A DNA stretch of 64,000 nucleotides. Source: Asticcacaulis biprosthecium C19 (GTDB taxonomy: Bacteria > Pseudomonadota > Alphaproteobacteria > Caulobacterales > Caulobacteraceae). Below are positions 42,687 through 50,429 of the stretch, in pieces. The notes beneath the pieces are model-generated. The model had not been told where the DNA came from. It did not search any database and saw only the letters and a list, made by a program, of their open reading frames with translations. Numbering within the stretch: position 1 is the first letter of the stretch; each line of letters starts with the position of its first letter. The stretch spans positions 568,767 through 632,766 of the forward strand of contig NZ_GL883079.1 in NCBI RefSeq assembly GCF_000204015.1, in the 5' to 3' direction. A program made the position numbers and the translations under genes.

Positions 42687-43262
42687 TCAGGCCGTCTTTT
42701 CGACCTGACTGTATTCGAGGTCGACCGGCGTGGCGCGTCCGAAGATCGACACCGACACCCGCAGACGGGCATGTTCCGGATCGGCGCTTTCGACGACACC
42801 ATCGAACGACGCAAAGTGACCCGAGGTGATCTTGACCTTTTCACCGATATCGAAAGCCAGGACGGGCTTGGGACGCTCGACCGCCGCGTCGACATTACCG
42901 ACGATGCGCTGAACTTCCTTTTCCGACACCGGCATCGGCTTGGAGCCGGAACCGAGGAACCCGGTCACCTTCGGCGTATTCTTGACGAGGTGGTAGGCTT
43001 CATCCGACAGCTCCATCTTCACCAGGACATAACCCGGGAAGAACTTGCGCTCGGAATTGAACTTGCGGCCGCGACGAACCTCAACGACCTCTTCGGTCGG
43101 TACCAGGATCTCGGAGAACTTGTCTTCCAGGCCCTGCGACTTGGCCTGGTCGCGCAGCGACTCGGCCACCTTCTTCTCGAAGTTGGAATAGGCGTGGACG
43201 ATGTACCACTTGTGGTTCGGATTGGACACCGGAGCTGTGATGTCTTGAGCGGGATTGGCCAT
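42687..43262 (-). CDS. nusG: Transcription termination/antitermination protein NusG
   Basis: This 191-residue NusG has the NGN domain (HKWYIVHAYSNFEKKVAESLR, FFPGYVLVKMEL) and the KOW domain near residues 135-185 (EKVKITSGHFASFDGVVE). NusG binds RNA polymerase and couples it to ribosomes or Rho. The start at ATG 43262 (MANPAQDITAPV) follows GGACTTTCCG; a longer in-frame start overlaps secE. It lies 10 bp after secE. Confidence 0.98.
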   Translation of the reverse strand: MANPAQDITAPVSNPNHKWYIVHAYSNFEKKVAESLRDQAKSQGLEDKFSEILVPTEEVVEVRRGRKFNSERKFFPGYVLVKMELSDEAYHLVKNTPKVTGFLGSGSKPMPVSEKEVQRIVGNVDAAVERPKPVLAFDIGEKVKITSGHFASFDGVVESADPEHARLRVSVSIFGRATPVDLEYSQVEKTA

Positions 43263-43272
43263 CGGAAAGTCC

Positions 43273-43590
43273 TTATGCGCCGAGTTTGGTAAGCCAGCTG
43301 GAGCCCCAGCCGAGCGCAGCGTCAACAATAAAGAAAAAGAACCCGGCCAGGACCACCATGATCATGACGAACACCGTCGTGACCCAGGTTTCCTTGCGCG
43401 AGGTCCAGGTGATCTTGCGCGCCTCCTGGCGCACCTCACTGAAGAACTTCATCGGATTGAACGGCTTCTTCGGCGCCTTATCGGCCGTATCCGCCGCGGC
43501 CGCCTTGACCGGTTCAATCTTGCCGATGGCGGTGCCACCGGTGGTCTTGCCACCCTGGACCGTCTTGCTCTTGACCTCTGGTTTCTTCAC
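43273..43590 (-). CDS. secE: Preprotein translocase subunit SecE
   Basis: This 105-residue protein ends with the conserved SecE core: FFSEVRQEARKITWTSRKETWVTT and one transmembrane helix (VFVMIMVVLAGFFFFIVDAAL). The N-terminal 45 residues are an Ala/Lys-rich extension (SKTVQGGKTTGGTAIG, AAADTADKAPKKP), which is longer than in most single-TM SecE proteins. SecE stabilises SecY in the Sec channel. It precedes nusG in the standard pair. Confidence 0.96.
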   Translation of the reverse strand: MKKPEVKSKTVQGGKTTGGTAIGKIEPVKAAAADTADKAPKKPFNPMKFFSEVRQEARKITWTSRKETWVTTVFVMIMVVLAGFFFFIVDAALGWGSSWLTKLGA

Positions 43591-43633
43591 CGTGTTCAGC
43601 CTGTCAGTTGCCTGTTGTTGCGAACAACAGAAA

Positions 43634-43663
43634 TGAGGCTCGAAACGCGTATTTCAAGCCTCA
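43634..43663 (-). terminator. Hairpin between tRNA-Trp and secE
   Basis: TGAGGCT (43634-43640) and AGCCTCA (43657-43663), with GAAA/TTTC pairs above a single mismatch. On the minus strand TTTCTGTTGTTC follows. It may terminate the tRNA transcript or attenuate readthrough into secE-nusG. Confidence 0.6.
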
Positions 43664-43688
43664 CCAATGAGTGTCGCGCATCTTATCC

Positions 43689-43720
43689 AAAAAGTGCACT
43701 ATGACATGGCAACACTTTTT
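43689..43720. repeat. Palindrome, reduced CCAAAAAGTG class
   Basis: AAAAAGTG (43689-43696) pairs with CACTTTTT (43713-43720). The arms match the inner arms of the palindrome at 30902-30960, but the outer CATG arms are missing here. Confidence 0.55.
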
Positions 43721-43741
43721 CGGAATGCGCTCCGAAAGTAA

Positions 43742-43817
43742 TGGCAGGGGCAGAGGGGTTCGAACCCACGACCTTCGGTTTTGGAGACCGACGCTCTACC
43801 AGCTGAGCTATACCCCT
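43742..43817 (-). tRNA. tRNA-Trp (CCA anticodon)
   Basis: The 76-nt gene has acceptor arms AGGGGTA and TGCCCCT, with discriminator G and an encoded CCA end. The D-arm (AGCTCAGCTGGTAGAGC), anticodon loop CTCCAAA (anticodon CCA), and T-arm GTGGGTTCGAACCC fold normally. It lies upstream of secE-nusG, a common bacterial arrangement. Confidence 0.97.
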
Positions 43818-43855
43818 ATTGCTAAAGCGCCGGGCGCTGTCGCATTGAGCCGTGC

Positions 43856-43884
43856 GATGTATCAGCGCTTGCCACGACTGGCAA
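43856..43884 (-). promoter_or_regulatory. Probable promoter of tRNA-Trp
   Basis: On the minus strand TTGCCA (43879-43884), a 17-bp spacer and TACATC (43856-43861). The predicted start is about 30 bp before the tRNA 5' end. Confidence 0.45.
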
Positions 43885-43943
43885 CAGAATTTGTCGCGCA
43901 AAACATGACTTTTCACGCAAAAGGTACGGTTTGGTGCGCCGAA

Positions 43944-45185
43944 CTACGGGACAAAGGTCGCGTCGGTCACCGCCCAGAAGGCCGATTTCGGGTTGCCCGT
44001 GGTATCGAACAGCAGCGGGTGATTCAGACGTGTCGTCGGGAAGGTCGACAGCCAGGTGCTGTTGTCGGCAACGCCCCACATGGTCACCGATTTGACGCTG
44101 GCATGCTCCTGGAACAGGTTGAACATCGTCCGGTACTGCAACGCCTGGGCGCGCAGGGCGTCATTGTAGGCGGTCGTGCCGGCGACGAACGCCGCCTGGC
44201 AGCCGGTGGGCGGAGAACCGAAGCAGCTGCCCGAATCACTGGTGTACAGCGACACGTCCAGTTCTGTGACGTGGTTCATAAGACTGCGAGTTTCCGCCGC
44301 GACGAAAGCTGCCTTGACGTTGGCGACCGGCGGCCAGCTGGTATTGATGTGAAGCTGATGTCCGATGCCATCGATGGGAACGCCCCGCGCCAGCATGGTG
44401 TCGACAATGGCCATGAACCGCCCCAGCTTGCCTGGATCTTCCGTCCCATAGTCGTTGATGAACAGCTGAACCGTCGGGTCGGCGGCGCGGGCGGCACGGA
44501 AGGCAATCTCGATATAGTCGGGGCCGAAGATCTGATACCACTGAGAATTGCGGTAATTCCCCGAAGCGTCGTCACGGGTGGGTTCGTTGACGACATCCCA
44601 GGCATAGACCTTGCCTTTGAAATGGGTGACGACGTCGGTGATATAGGTCTCCAGTCGCGCCTGGACCGTGGCTTTATAGCCCGGAGCGGTCGTATCCCCT
44701 GCAAAGAACCAGGCCGGCGACGTTTGGTGCCACAACAGGGCATGGCCGCGTACGTCAATGCCGTTGGTCTGGGCGAGGGTGACCAATTGGTCGGCAGGCC
44801 CATAGTTGTAGACGCCAGCAGAGACACCGATGGGATCCGCCTTCATCACGCTTTCAGCGGTAATGCTGCCGGCATGCTTGAGCAGAACCGGACTGGTGAC
44901 GGCATTGACGGCCTGGCCGGGATCGACGGCCATGCCGATCTTGAACTTGCCGGCGAAATGGGTCTTTAGCGCGGGCGCGGTCGCCGGATCGGGCAACCCA
45001 GAACTGCTTGACGAACTACTGCTAGACGAACTGGTGCTTGATGAGGAACTGCTGCTGGAGGAGGTACCGCCTCCCCCTCCGCCGGAGCTACTGCCCCCAC
45101 CTCCCCCGCCACATGCAGCCAAAAGGGTAGACGCCGCAGCGCTTAACACCAGCGCGCGGCGATCCAGGCAGACCTTTGCGGTCAT
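43944..45185 (-). CDS. GH10 endo-1,4-beta-xylanase, lipoprotein
   Basis: This 413-residue enzyme would hydrolyse xylan backbones at the cell surface or in the periplasm. A lipobox LLAAC (Cys25) is followed by a 38-residue Gly and Ser low-complexity linker, and then the GH10 TIM barrel. Key residues are the acid/base Glu201 in WDVVNEP and the nucleophile Glu308 in HVTELDVS; RGHALLWHQTSPAWF and INDYGTED are other GH10 marks. It stands alone, with no xylose or transporter genes nearby, and is separated from bamB by a terminator. Confidence 0.93.
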   Translation of the reverse strand: MTAKVCLDRRALVLSAAASTLLAACGGGGGGSSSGGGGGGTSSSSSSSSSTSSSSSSSSSSSGLPDPATAPALKTHFAGKFKIGMAVDPGQAVNAVTSPVLLKHAGSITAESVMKADPIGVSAGVYNYGPADQLVTLAQTNGIDVRGHALLWHQTSPAWFFAGDTTAPGYKATVQARLETYITDVVTHFKGKVYAWDVVNEPTRDDASGNYRNSQWYQIFGPDYIEIAFRAARAADPTVQLFINDYGTEDPGKLGRFMAIVDTMLARGVPIDGIGHQLHINTSWPPVANVKAAFVAAETRSLMNHVTELDVSLYTSDSGSCFGSPPTGCQAAFVAGTTAYNDALRAQALQYRTMFNLFQEHASVKSVTMWGVADNSTWLSTFPTTRLNHPLLFDTTGNPKSAFWAVTDATFVP

Positions 45186-45279
45186 GTATCATCTCCCATG
45201 GTATTTTTTATCGTTGAATGCAGCGTGGCGATGTTTTTACCGGCTGTCAAGGTAGCGCTAACATGCCCTTAAAAACAAA

Positions 45280-45323
45280 GACGTGATGACGCACCCGCAC
45301 AACGGCGAACGCCTCATCACGTC
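45280..45323 (-). terminator. Terminator of bamB
   Basis: GACGTGATGA (45280-45289) pairs with TCATCACGTC (45314-45323), with a long inner loop. The minus strand continues TTTGTTTTTAAGG. It sits 10 bp past the bamB stop. Confidence 0.78.
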
Positions 45324-45332
45324 CAAAAGGGT

Positions 45333-46748
45333 TTAGCGAATCGCGACCAGCTTGCCGTCGTCCGTGACGACGAACAGGGTATCGCCAACGACGATTGGGG
45401 CAATATAGGCAGCGCCGCCCAGCTTCAGTTCGCCTGTCGCCGCGCCTGTATTGGGATCGTATGACACGGCCTGACCATCGGAATTAACCATGATCAGGCG
45501 ATTGGATGCCAGGATCGGCCCGGTCCATTGCGGTACCTTGCCGACGAGCTTTTCACGGCCCATGCCGAAAAAGCCCTTTTTCATCCGCTGCTTGCCGTCG
45601 TTGAGATCCTTAATCCAGTAGATCTGGCCACTGTCACGGCTGACCGCCATCAGTTCGCCCTGCAGGGAGGTCAGGAAGACCACGTCCCCGGCGACCCACG
45701 GCGAGTTAACGCTGTCGGCCGGCACCTGCCACTTGGTCTGGCCCGAGCGCGCATCCATGGCAGCGAAGACGCCGGAATGCGACGCGGCATAGACCATATT
45801 GTCGTAAAGGGCCGGACGGCCGGCGATATCGCGAATCTGCGACAAGGCGTTGGTACGGGCCGACTGCGCCAGGGTCTGTTCCCAAACCGGATCGCCCGTG
45901 GACGTGCTCAGGGCCACCAGTTCACCCGACGAAAACGGCGCGATGACCATGTCACCTGAAACGACCGGTGACGCCGACTTAAGGATACGGGCCGGCTCGG
46001 CAATGGCCTGGTAGGTCCATTTCATTTCGCCGTTCACCTGGTCGAAGGCGAAAATCTGGTTGTCGACGTCGGTGGCGAAGACGTGGGTGCCGTCAACAGT
46101 CGGTGCGGCGTGGAACTGGGTATCGACCGGCTTCTGCCAGATGATGGCGCCAGACGCCGCGTCCAGGGCGTTGATCGAGCGATAACCCGACGTCACGAAC
46201 AACTTACCGTCCGTCGTCAGGGCCAGGCCGCCGCCGAAGCCGTGTTTGTCGCGCTTGAGCTTGGGGTCGAGGTCGACCGACCACACCTCCGCGCCACTGG
46301 CGACATCGAACGCAGTGACCCGCGCCTGACCGTCCAGAGTGTAGATGCGCTGGCCGTCGGAGACGGGCTGCGCGACGACTTCGGTGTGGGTCTTGCCCGC
46401 GGCGCCAATCGACTTGGACCACGCCACCTGGAAATTGACCGCCGCATTGCTGTGCTGAACCGATTGCACCGGACCGCCCGCAAGCGGCCAAGACGCAACC
46501 GTGGCCGCCGGCGGCAGGTAGTAGCCGACATCCTTCAGACTCTTGGAGGGGGTCAGCTTCTGGTCGAAGGCAACGATGGAAATCCGCTGCCCCTGGGAGG
46601 CAACCGCCTGGTTTTCCGGATCCTCACGCTTGGTGATCTTGCTGATCGTCGAGCAGCCTTGCAGCGCAAGCCCCGAGGCCACAACCAGAGCCAGGACGGC
46701 GGCGCCTTTTGCCGAGCGTTTCGCCAAGCGGTTTGAAAGAGACATCAT
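45333..46748 (-). CDS. bamB: Outer membrane protein assembly factor BamB
   Basis: This 471-residue lipoprotein has a signal peptide with lipobox LQGC and PQQ-like beta-propeller repeats (YTLDGQARVTAFDVASGAEV, INALDAASGAIIWQK, ALSTSTGDPVWEQ, AMDARSGQTKWQV). BamB binds BamA and helps insert beta-barrel proteins. I use the ATG at 46748 (MMSLSNRLAK), with GGAAA upstream; another ATG at 46763 lacks a ribosome-binding site. It lies about 45 bp downstream of its TPR-protein gene. Confidence 0.92.
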   Translation of the reverse strand: MMSLSNRLAKRSAKGAAVLALVVASGLALQGCSTISKITKREDPENQAVASQGQRISIVAFDQKLTPSKSLKDVGYYLPPAATVASWPLAGGPVQSVQHSNAAVNFQVAWSKSIGAAGKTHTEVVAQPVSDGQRIYTLDGQARVTAFDVASGAEVWSVDLDPKLKRDKHGFGGGLALTTDGKLFVTSGYRSINALDAASGAIIWQKPVDTQFHAAPTVDGTHVFATDVDNQIFAFDQVNGEMKWTYQAIAEPARILKSASPVVSGDMVIAPFSSGELVALSTSTGDPVWEQTLAQSARTNALSQIRDIAGRPALYDNMVYAASHSGVFAAMDARSGQTKWQVPADSVNSPWVAGDVVFLTSLQGELMAVSRDSGQIYWIKDLNDGKQRMKKGFFGMGREKLVGKVPQWTGPILASNRLIMVNSDGQAVSYDPNTGAATGELKLGGAAYIAPIVVGDTLFVVTDDGKLVAIR

Positions 46749-46792
46749 CGATGCGGTTTCCATACAGAGGACAGACCAAATGAACGAAAGGA

Positions 46793-47533
46793 TTATTGCT
46801 GCGGAATGTTCAGGCCCGGCGGCAGGCCGCCCGGCAGGGTAGGCGTTTCGGCTTCCGGCAGGGCAAGGATCGATTTCACCGTCGGCGCAACACCAAAATC
46901 GATGGCCGCAACCACGCGCTGGGCGCGTTGCTTGACGCCTTCAGGCGCGTCCAGCTCGAACGACAAGGCATTCAGATCCGCGCGTGCCCCCGCAGCGTCG
47001 CCATTTTGCAGCTTGGCCATGGCCAGGGCTTCCTTTGCGAGGAAGGTGTAGGGACGCTTGGCATCGGTCAGGGGCGTCAGGCGCTTCTGGCTGTCGGCGA
47101 AGACACCCTTGTCCATGACCAGATAAGCAGCCTTCAGCGCCGCCAGGTCAGCAACGCGGGGGTCGGAGGACGCCTTGGCGGCATCGTCGAACAGCTTGAT
47201 CGCCTCGTCCGTCTTGCCGTCACGATGCGCCAGGCCCGCCAGTTGCATCAGCGACATCGCCTTGTAGGTGGAGTTGCTGCCCTTGGCCGTCTGTTCGAAA
47301 CTGGCCTTCGCCGCGGTGCTGTCACCCTTGGCGGCAGCCTCGATGCCCGCCTGGAAGACTTCCGAGGCCTTGGCCACTTCCTTGTCCTGCCAGGTCGTGA
47401 AACCCCAGAAGCCCAGTGCGCCCGCCAGGGCCAGGCCGGCAATCCCGGCCGCCCACGGCGCGCTCTTCTTGGCTATGCGGGTCCATTCCTGGGCGCGCAG
47501 GGTCTCTTCGGTTTCTTCAAAAATATCGCTCAA
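46793..47533 (-). CDS. YfgM-like membrane-anchored TPR protein
   Basis: This 246-residue protein has a short cytosolic N-terminus (FEETEETLRAQEW), one transmembrane helix (AAGIAGLALAGALGFWGFTTW) and a periplasmic TPR-like region (SMLMQLAGLAHRDGKTDEAIKL-type helices), as in YfgM/DUF2133 proteins. YfgM associates with SecYEG and periplasmic chaperones in E. coli. The gene is upstream of bamB, as yfgM is in E. coli. The C-terminus is a Pro/Gly tail (LPGGLPPGLNIPQQ). Confidence 0.84.
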   Translation of the reverse strand: MSDIFEETEETLRAQEWTRIAKKSAPWAAGIAGLALAGALGFWGFTTWQDKEVAKASEVFQAGIEAAAKGDSTAAKASFEQTAKGSNSTYKAMSLMQLAGLAHRDGKTDEAIKLFDDAAKASSDPRVADLAALKAAYLVMDKGVFADSQKRLTPLTDAKRPYTFLAKEALAMAKLQNGDAAGARADLNALSFELDAPEGVKQRAQRVVAAIDFGVAPTVKSILALPEAETPTLPGGLPPGLNIPQQ

Positions 47534-47663
47534 CGGAGCATCCCTAGTGTTATCGTTTGAGGACGGCCATGGTTAAGCGGCGCCCGTGTCGGCGCGAACC
47601 TAGCCAAAGCCTCAGGCTTGCGCAACCGTTATACGGCGCGCAGCCGCCCCCAAGCACCATGTC

Positions 47664-47694
47664 ATACCGGTTTGCATGGGCAAACCGGTATTTT
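47664..47694 (+). terminator. Plus-strand hairpin with T-run, function unclear
   Basis: A perfect 12-bp stem ATACCGGTTTGC (47664-47675) with GCAAACCGGTAT (47680-47691) and a 4-nt loop is followed by TTTTC on the plus strand. Both flanking genes are on the minus strand, so it may end an unannotated plus-strand RNA. Confidence 0.65.
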
Positions 47695-47756
47695 CTCTTC
47701 AGCTCAAACGCCGCATGGCTCCTCGCAAAAGCTCGGGCGGCCAGTCGGCCTTGCCA

Positions 47757-47783
47757 GGTTGCGCAAGATTCAGTCGCGCAACC
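47757..47783. terminator. Hairpin downstream of panB
   Basis: GGTTGCGC (47757-47764) pairs with GCGCAACC (47776-47783). It lies 15 bp beyond the panB stop; the minus strand has no T-run, so termination would be weak. Confidence 0.5.
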
Positions 47784-47798
47784 CTTTATCAGAGCCTA

Positions 47799-48629
47799 TT
47801 ACTTAGCAAAATATGTCTCTTCTGGGGCGGGAAAGCTGCGCGCTCTGACATCTTTAGCGTACTGCGCCGCCGCTGTGGCGATTTCGCCGCGCAGGTCGGC
47901 ATAGCGGCGGACGAACTTGGGCGACCAGTCGAACAGGCCCAGCATGTCGTCGACGACCAGAACCTGTCCGTCGCAGGCATTTGAAGCCCCAATTCCGATT
48001 GTCGGCGCCTTGACCATCCGCGTGATTTCGCCGGCCAGGTCGGCGGCGACGCCTTCGATGACGATGGCAAAGGCGCCGGCGGCATCACTGGCCAAGGCTT
48101 CCTTGATCACCTTTTCACGTTCGGCCTCGGTCCGGCCCTTGGCTTTGAAACCGCCGTCGACATTGACCGCCTGCGGTCGCAAGCCGACATGTCCCATGAC
48201 GGCAATGCCGCGCCGCACCAGATACTCGATTGTGTCGGCCACTGTGGGACCGCTTTCGACCTTGACGGCCTGGGCTCCGGTTTCCTTCAACAGTTGCACC
48301 GCGTTCTGGAAAGCCTGTTCGGGACCGGCCTCATAGGAGCCGAATGGCATGTCGACCACGACAAAGGCACGCCTGGCGCCGCGCATCACCGCCTTGCCAT
48401 GCATCGACATCATCTCCAGGGTGACGCCGATGGTGTTGGGCAGGCCATGAACCACCATGCCGACACTGTCGCCGACCAGAAGGATATCGCAGTGATCATC
48501 CAGAATTTCGGCCATCGGCGCCGAATAGGCTGTCAAAACCACCAGGGGTTCCTTGCCCTTGCGGCTGGTGATTTCGGGAGCGGTGATCCGCTTGACGGGG
48601 GCTTGGGTATGGCTGCTCACTAAACGCAA
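47799..48629 (-). CDS. panB: 3-methyl-2-oxobutanoate hydroxymethyltransferase
   Basis: This 276-residue PanB transfers a hydroxymethyl group from methylene-THF to ketoisovalerate, making ketopantoate for pantothenate and CoA. Family motifs include [39 protein letters not shown], and [10 protein letters not shown] (Mg-binding Asp and active-site Glu in VIEGVAAD). It has no panC neighbour here. A dispersed palindrome and a terminator-like hairpin bound the gene. Confidence 0.96.
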   Translation of the reverse strand: MRLVSSHTQAPVKRITAPEITSRKGKEPLVVLTAYSAPMAEILDDHCDILLVGDSVGMVVHGLPNTIGVTLEMMSMHGKAVMRGARRAFVVVDMPFGSYEAGPEQAFQNAVQLLKETGAQAVKVESGPTVADTIEYLVRRGIAVMGHVGLRPQAVNVDGGFKAKGRTEAEREKVIKEALASDAAGAFAIVIEGVAADLAGEITRMVKAPTIGIGASNACDGQVLVVDDMLGLFDWSPKFVRRYADLRGEIATAAAQYAKDVRARSFPAPEETYFAK

Positions 48630-48669
48630 TCCTGTGTTGTCGGGCAGCTAGGCGTCTATGGTGAGTCGA

Positions 48670-48745
48670 AAAACGTCAGCTAACGAGACGCGGAGCGGAG
48701 CGTACTCTTGTACGTGAGCACCGCATCGCAGTTAGATGACGTTTT
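48670..48745. repeat. Long dispersed-type hairpin between panB and the anti-sigma gene
   Basis: AAAACGTCA (48670-48678) pairs with TGACGTTTT (48737-48745), and CTAAC (48680-48684) pairs with GTTAG (48731-48735). CGTAC and GTACG surround a TCTT loop at the tip (48701-48714). The whole element is about 76 nt of imperfect palindrome and ends in a T-run on both strands, so it could also terminate the sigma operon on the minus strand. Confidence 0.7.
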
Positions 48746-48763
48746 GCAGACCGCCAGAGGCCC

Positions 48764-49186
48764 CTAGATGGTTTCTTCCTGGGAGTAGGCGTAATAGACG
48801 CCTACGATCGCAAGACATAGGGAGAAGGTGACCCAAAAAAAGGCCGGAGTCTGCATATAGGTCAGATATTGCGCGGACGAGTCCATGAAGTTCATGAAAT
48901 GCTGGCGTATCACGTCGACCAGTTCGACGCCGGCGCGCCACGTCTCGTCGCTCTCCACGGCCGCTAAGGATCGCCCGTAGACCGACTTTCCGCCGATCTG
49001 CAGGTCCGGCATCCGCACCAGTTGCGCAAGGGCGTAGACGCCGCCGATGAAGCCGGCCAGCACAACAAGCCACTGACGCAGCCAGAGCTTGACCTTGAGG
49101 CTCCGCATGACGCGCTGCTCGAAGGCGGCGGAGTCGTCATAGACTGCCGGCGCGGAAAACAGGTCTTCGATATCGCTGTCTTTCAT
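48764..49186 (-). CDS. Putative anti-sigma factor (membrane protein)
   Basis: This 140-residue protein has a cytosolic N-terminal segment (SDIEDLFSAPAVYDDSAAFEQRV), a transmembrane helix (QWLVVLAGFIGGVYALAQLV), a periplasmic loop and a second hydrophobic segment (FFWVTFSLCLAIVGVYYAY). The ATG overlaps the sigma gene stop (ATGA), a classic sigma/anti-sigma arrangement. It has no zinc-binding HxxxCxxC motif, so assignment as anti-sigma rests on context and topology. Confidence 0.65.
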   Translation of the reverse strand: MKDSDIEDLFSAPAVYDDSAAFEQRVMRSLKVKLWLRQWLVVLAGFIGGVYALAQLVRMPDLQIGGKSVYGRSLAAVESDETWRAGVELVDVIRQHFMNFMDSSAQYLTYMQTPAFFWVTFSLCLAIVGVYYAYSQEETI

Positions 49187-49770
49187 GATCCGGTTTCCAG
49201 AATGGCGTGCGTGGGACTCGAGGACGGGGCTAAGCACAGTTTCAACTGGTCCAGCGCCCGGCGGATGTGACTCTTGACGGTGCCCAGGGGCATCTTCAGC
49301 TCGTCGGCGATCTCCTGATGGCTCATATCGCCGCTGAAACTGAGGCCCAGACATAGTCTTTCCACAGGTTTAAGGCGATTTATGGCGGCATCAAGGCCGG
49401 GACTACGAAAATTTTCGTCGATCGTCGAAGGTTCCGGTTCGAAGGCCGTCATGTCGTCGGTCAGCAGGTATTTATGCGACGACTTGACATTCCTCAGGTA
49501 GCGGCGGGCGGCAATCTTCTTCAACCAGCCGATGAACGGCCCATCGAATCGATAATCCCCCAGCCTTTCATAGGCGATCATGAAGGCCTCCTGCGCCATG
49601 TCGTCTGCGTCGGACGCCTGGGCGCCCATGCGACGAAGGTGGGTCCGGATCGTGCCAGAATGACGCTGCACCAGACCGGCAAAGGCGTTGCGATCGCCGG
49701 AGGTGCACACGCGCACCAAATCGACGTCGGATTGCCGGGAAAAGTCCAGCCTGTCGCCTGAAATAGCCAT
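49183..49770 (-). CDS. ECF-type RNA polymerase sigma factor
   Basis: This 195-residue ECF sigma factor has region 2 (DADDMAQEAFMIAYERLGDYR, with an FIGWLKKIAARRY -10-reading helix) and region 4 (MSHQEIADELKMPLGTVKSHIRRALDQL) with the typical HTH. No region 1.1 or 3 is visible. It is flanked by a DUF6249 membrane protein and a membrane anti-sigma candidate in a likely operon. Regulon is unknown. Confidence 0.9.
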   Translation of the reverse strand: MAISGDRLDFSRQSDVDLVRVCTSGDRNAFAGLVQRHSGTIRTHLRRMGAQASDADDMAQEAFMIAYERLGDYRFDGPFIGWLKKIAARRYLRNVKSSHKYLLTDDMTAFEPEPSTIDENFRSPGLDAAINRLKPVERLCLGLSFSGDMSHQEIADELKMPLGTVKSHIRRALDQLKLCLAPSSSPTHAILETGS

Positions 49771-49802
49771 CGCTTTGGTTTTCCGGATTGCCGCAGCTAT
49801 GA

Positions 49803-50189
49803 CTATTTCGAACGCGTGTTGAGACCGATAATGCCCAGGATGAGCAAAGCGACGCCGATCAGGCCCGGCACGGCGGCGATACCCGACAGTCCGTCGCCCA
49901 GTGCGCCGTCATCAATGTAATGCCAGAGCATGATGCCGCCGGCGACAGCCATCAGAATCATTCCTGCGCGGACATCATTCATCGGAGTCTTCGCCTTGGG
50001 GACCGAGCGTTGCAGGCCGTCTAGGAAATCCGCCGGCAGGGTTTCACCTTTTTCAATGGCGGTCCGGACAGTCTTCTGGAGTTCTGCATTGTTGCGTGCC
50101 TTGGTGAACTGAATAATGGCAACGATCGCGATCGGCATCCCGAACGTGAAAATGATGGCCACGATGGGGATAAGGATTTTAGCGTCCAT
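49803..50189 (-). CDS. DUF6249-like small membrane protein
   Basis: This 128-residue protein has an N-terminal transmembrane helix (ILIPIVAIIFTFGMPIAIVAII), a cytosolic helix (ARNNAELQKTVRTAIEKG, LPADFLDGL), and two further helices at the C-terminus (GMILMAVAGGIMLWHYI, PGLIGVALLILGIIGLN). It resembles DUF6249 proteins that often sit beside ECF sigma genes. The ATG at 50189 follows AGGAGC. It lies 32 bp upstream of the sigma gene and is probably the first gene of the operon. Confidence 0.75.
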   Translation of the reverse strand: MDAKILIPIVAIIFTFGMPIAIVAIIQFTKARNNAELQKTVRTAIEKGETLPADFLDGLQRSVPKAKTPMNDVRAGMILMAVAGGIMLWHYIDDGALGDGLSGIAAVPGLIGVALLILGIIGLNTRSK

Positions 50190-50429
50190 GAAAGCTCCTC
50201 TTTGACATGAGACAAGGCGCGGAAACGTTGGCCTTTGAAGACAAGAGCCTCCGAAGGCCCACTTTGGATGCACGGATTCGGATTAAGTTTTTGTAATTCC
50301 ATTTTCGCTGTTTTGCGCTATGGACAGGGTTAAGGCGCCGGGTCAATGTGCACCGGTTCACAATTATGGACGCCTGAGTCTGCCGCGGTGATATCAATCT
50401 GCCAGGCTGGGGTTCTTGGAGATAAATTA

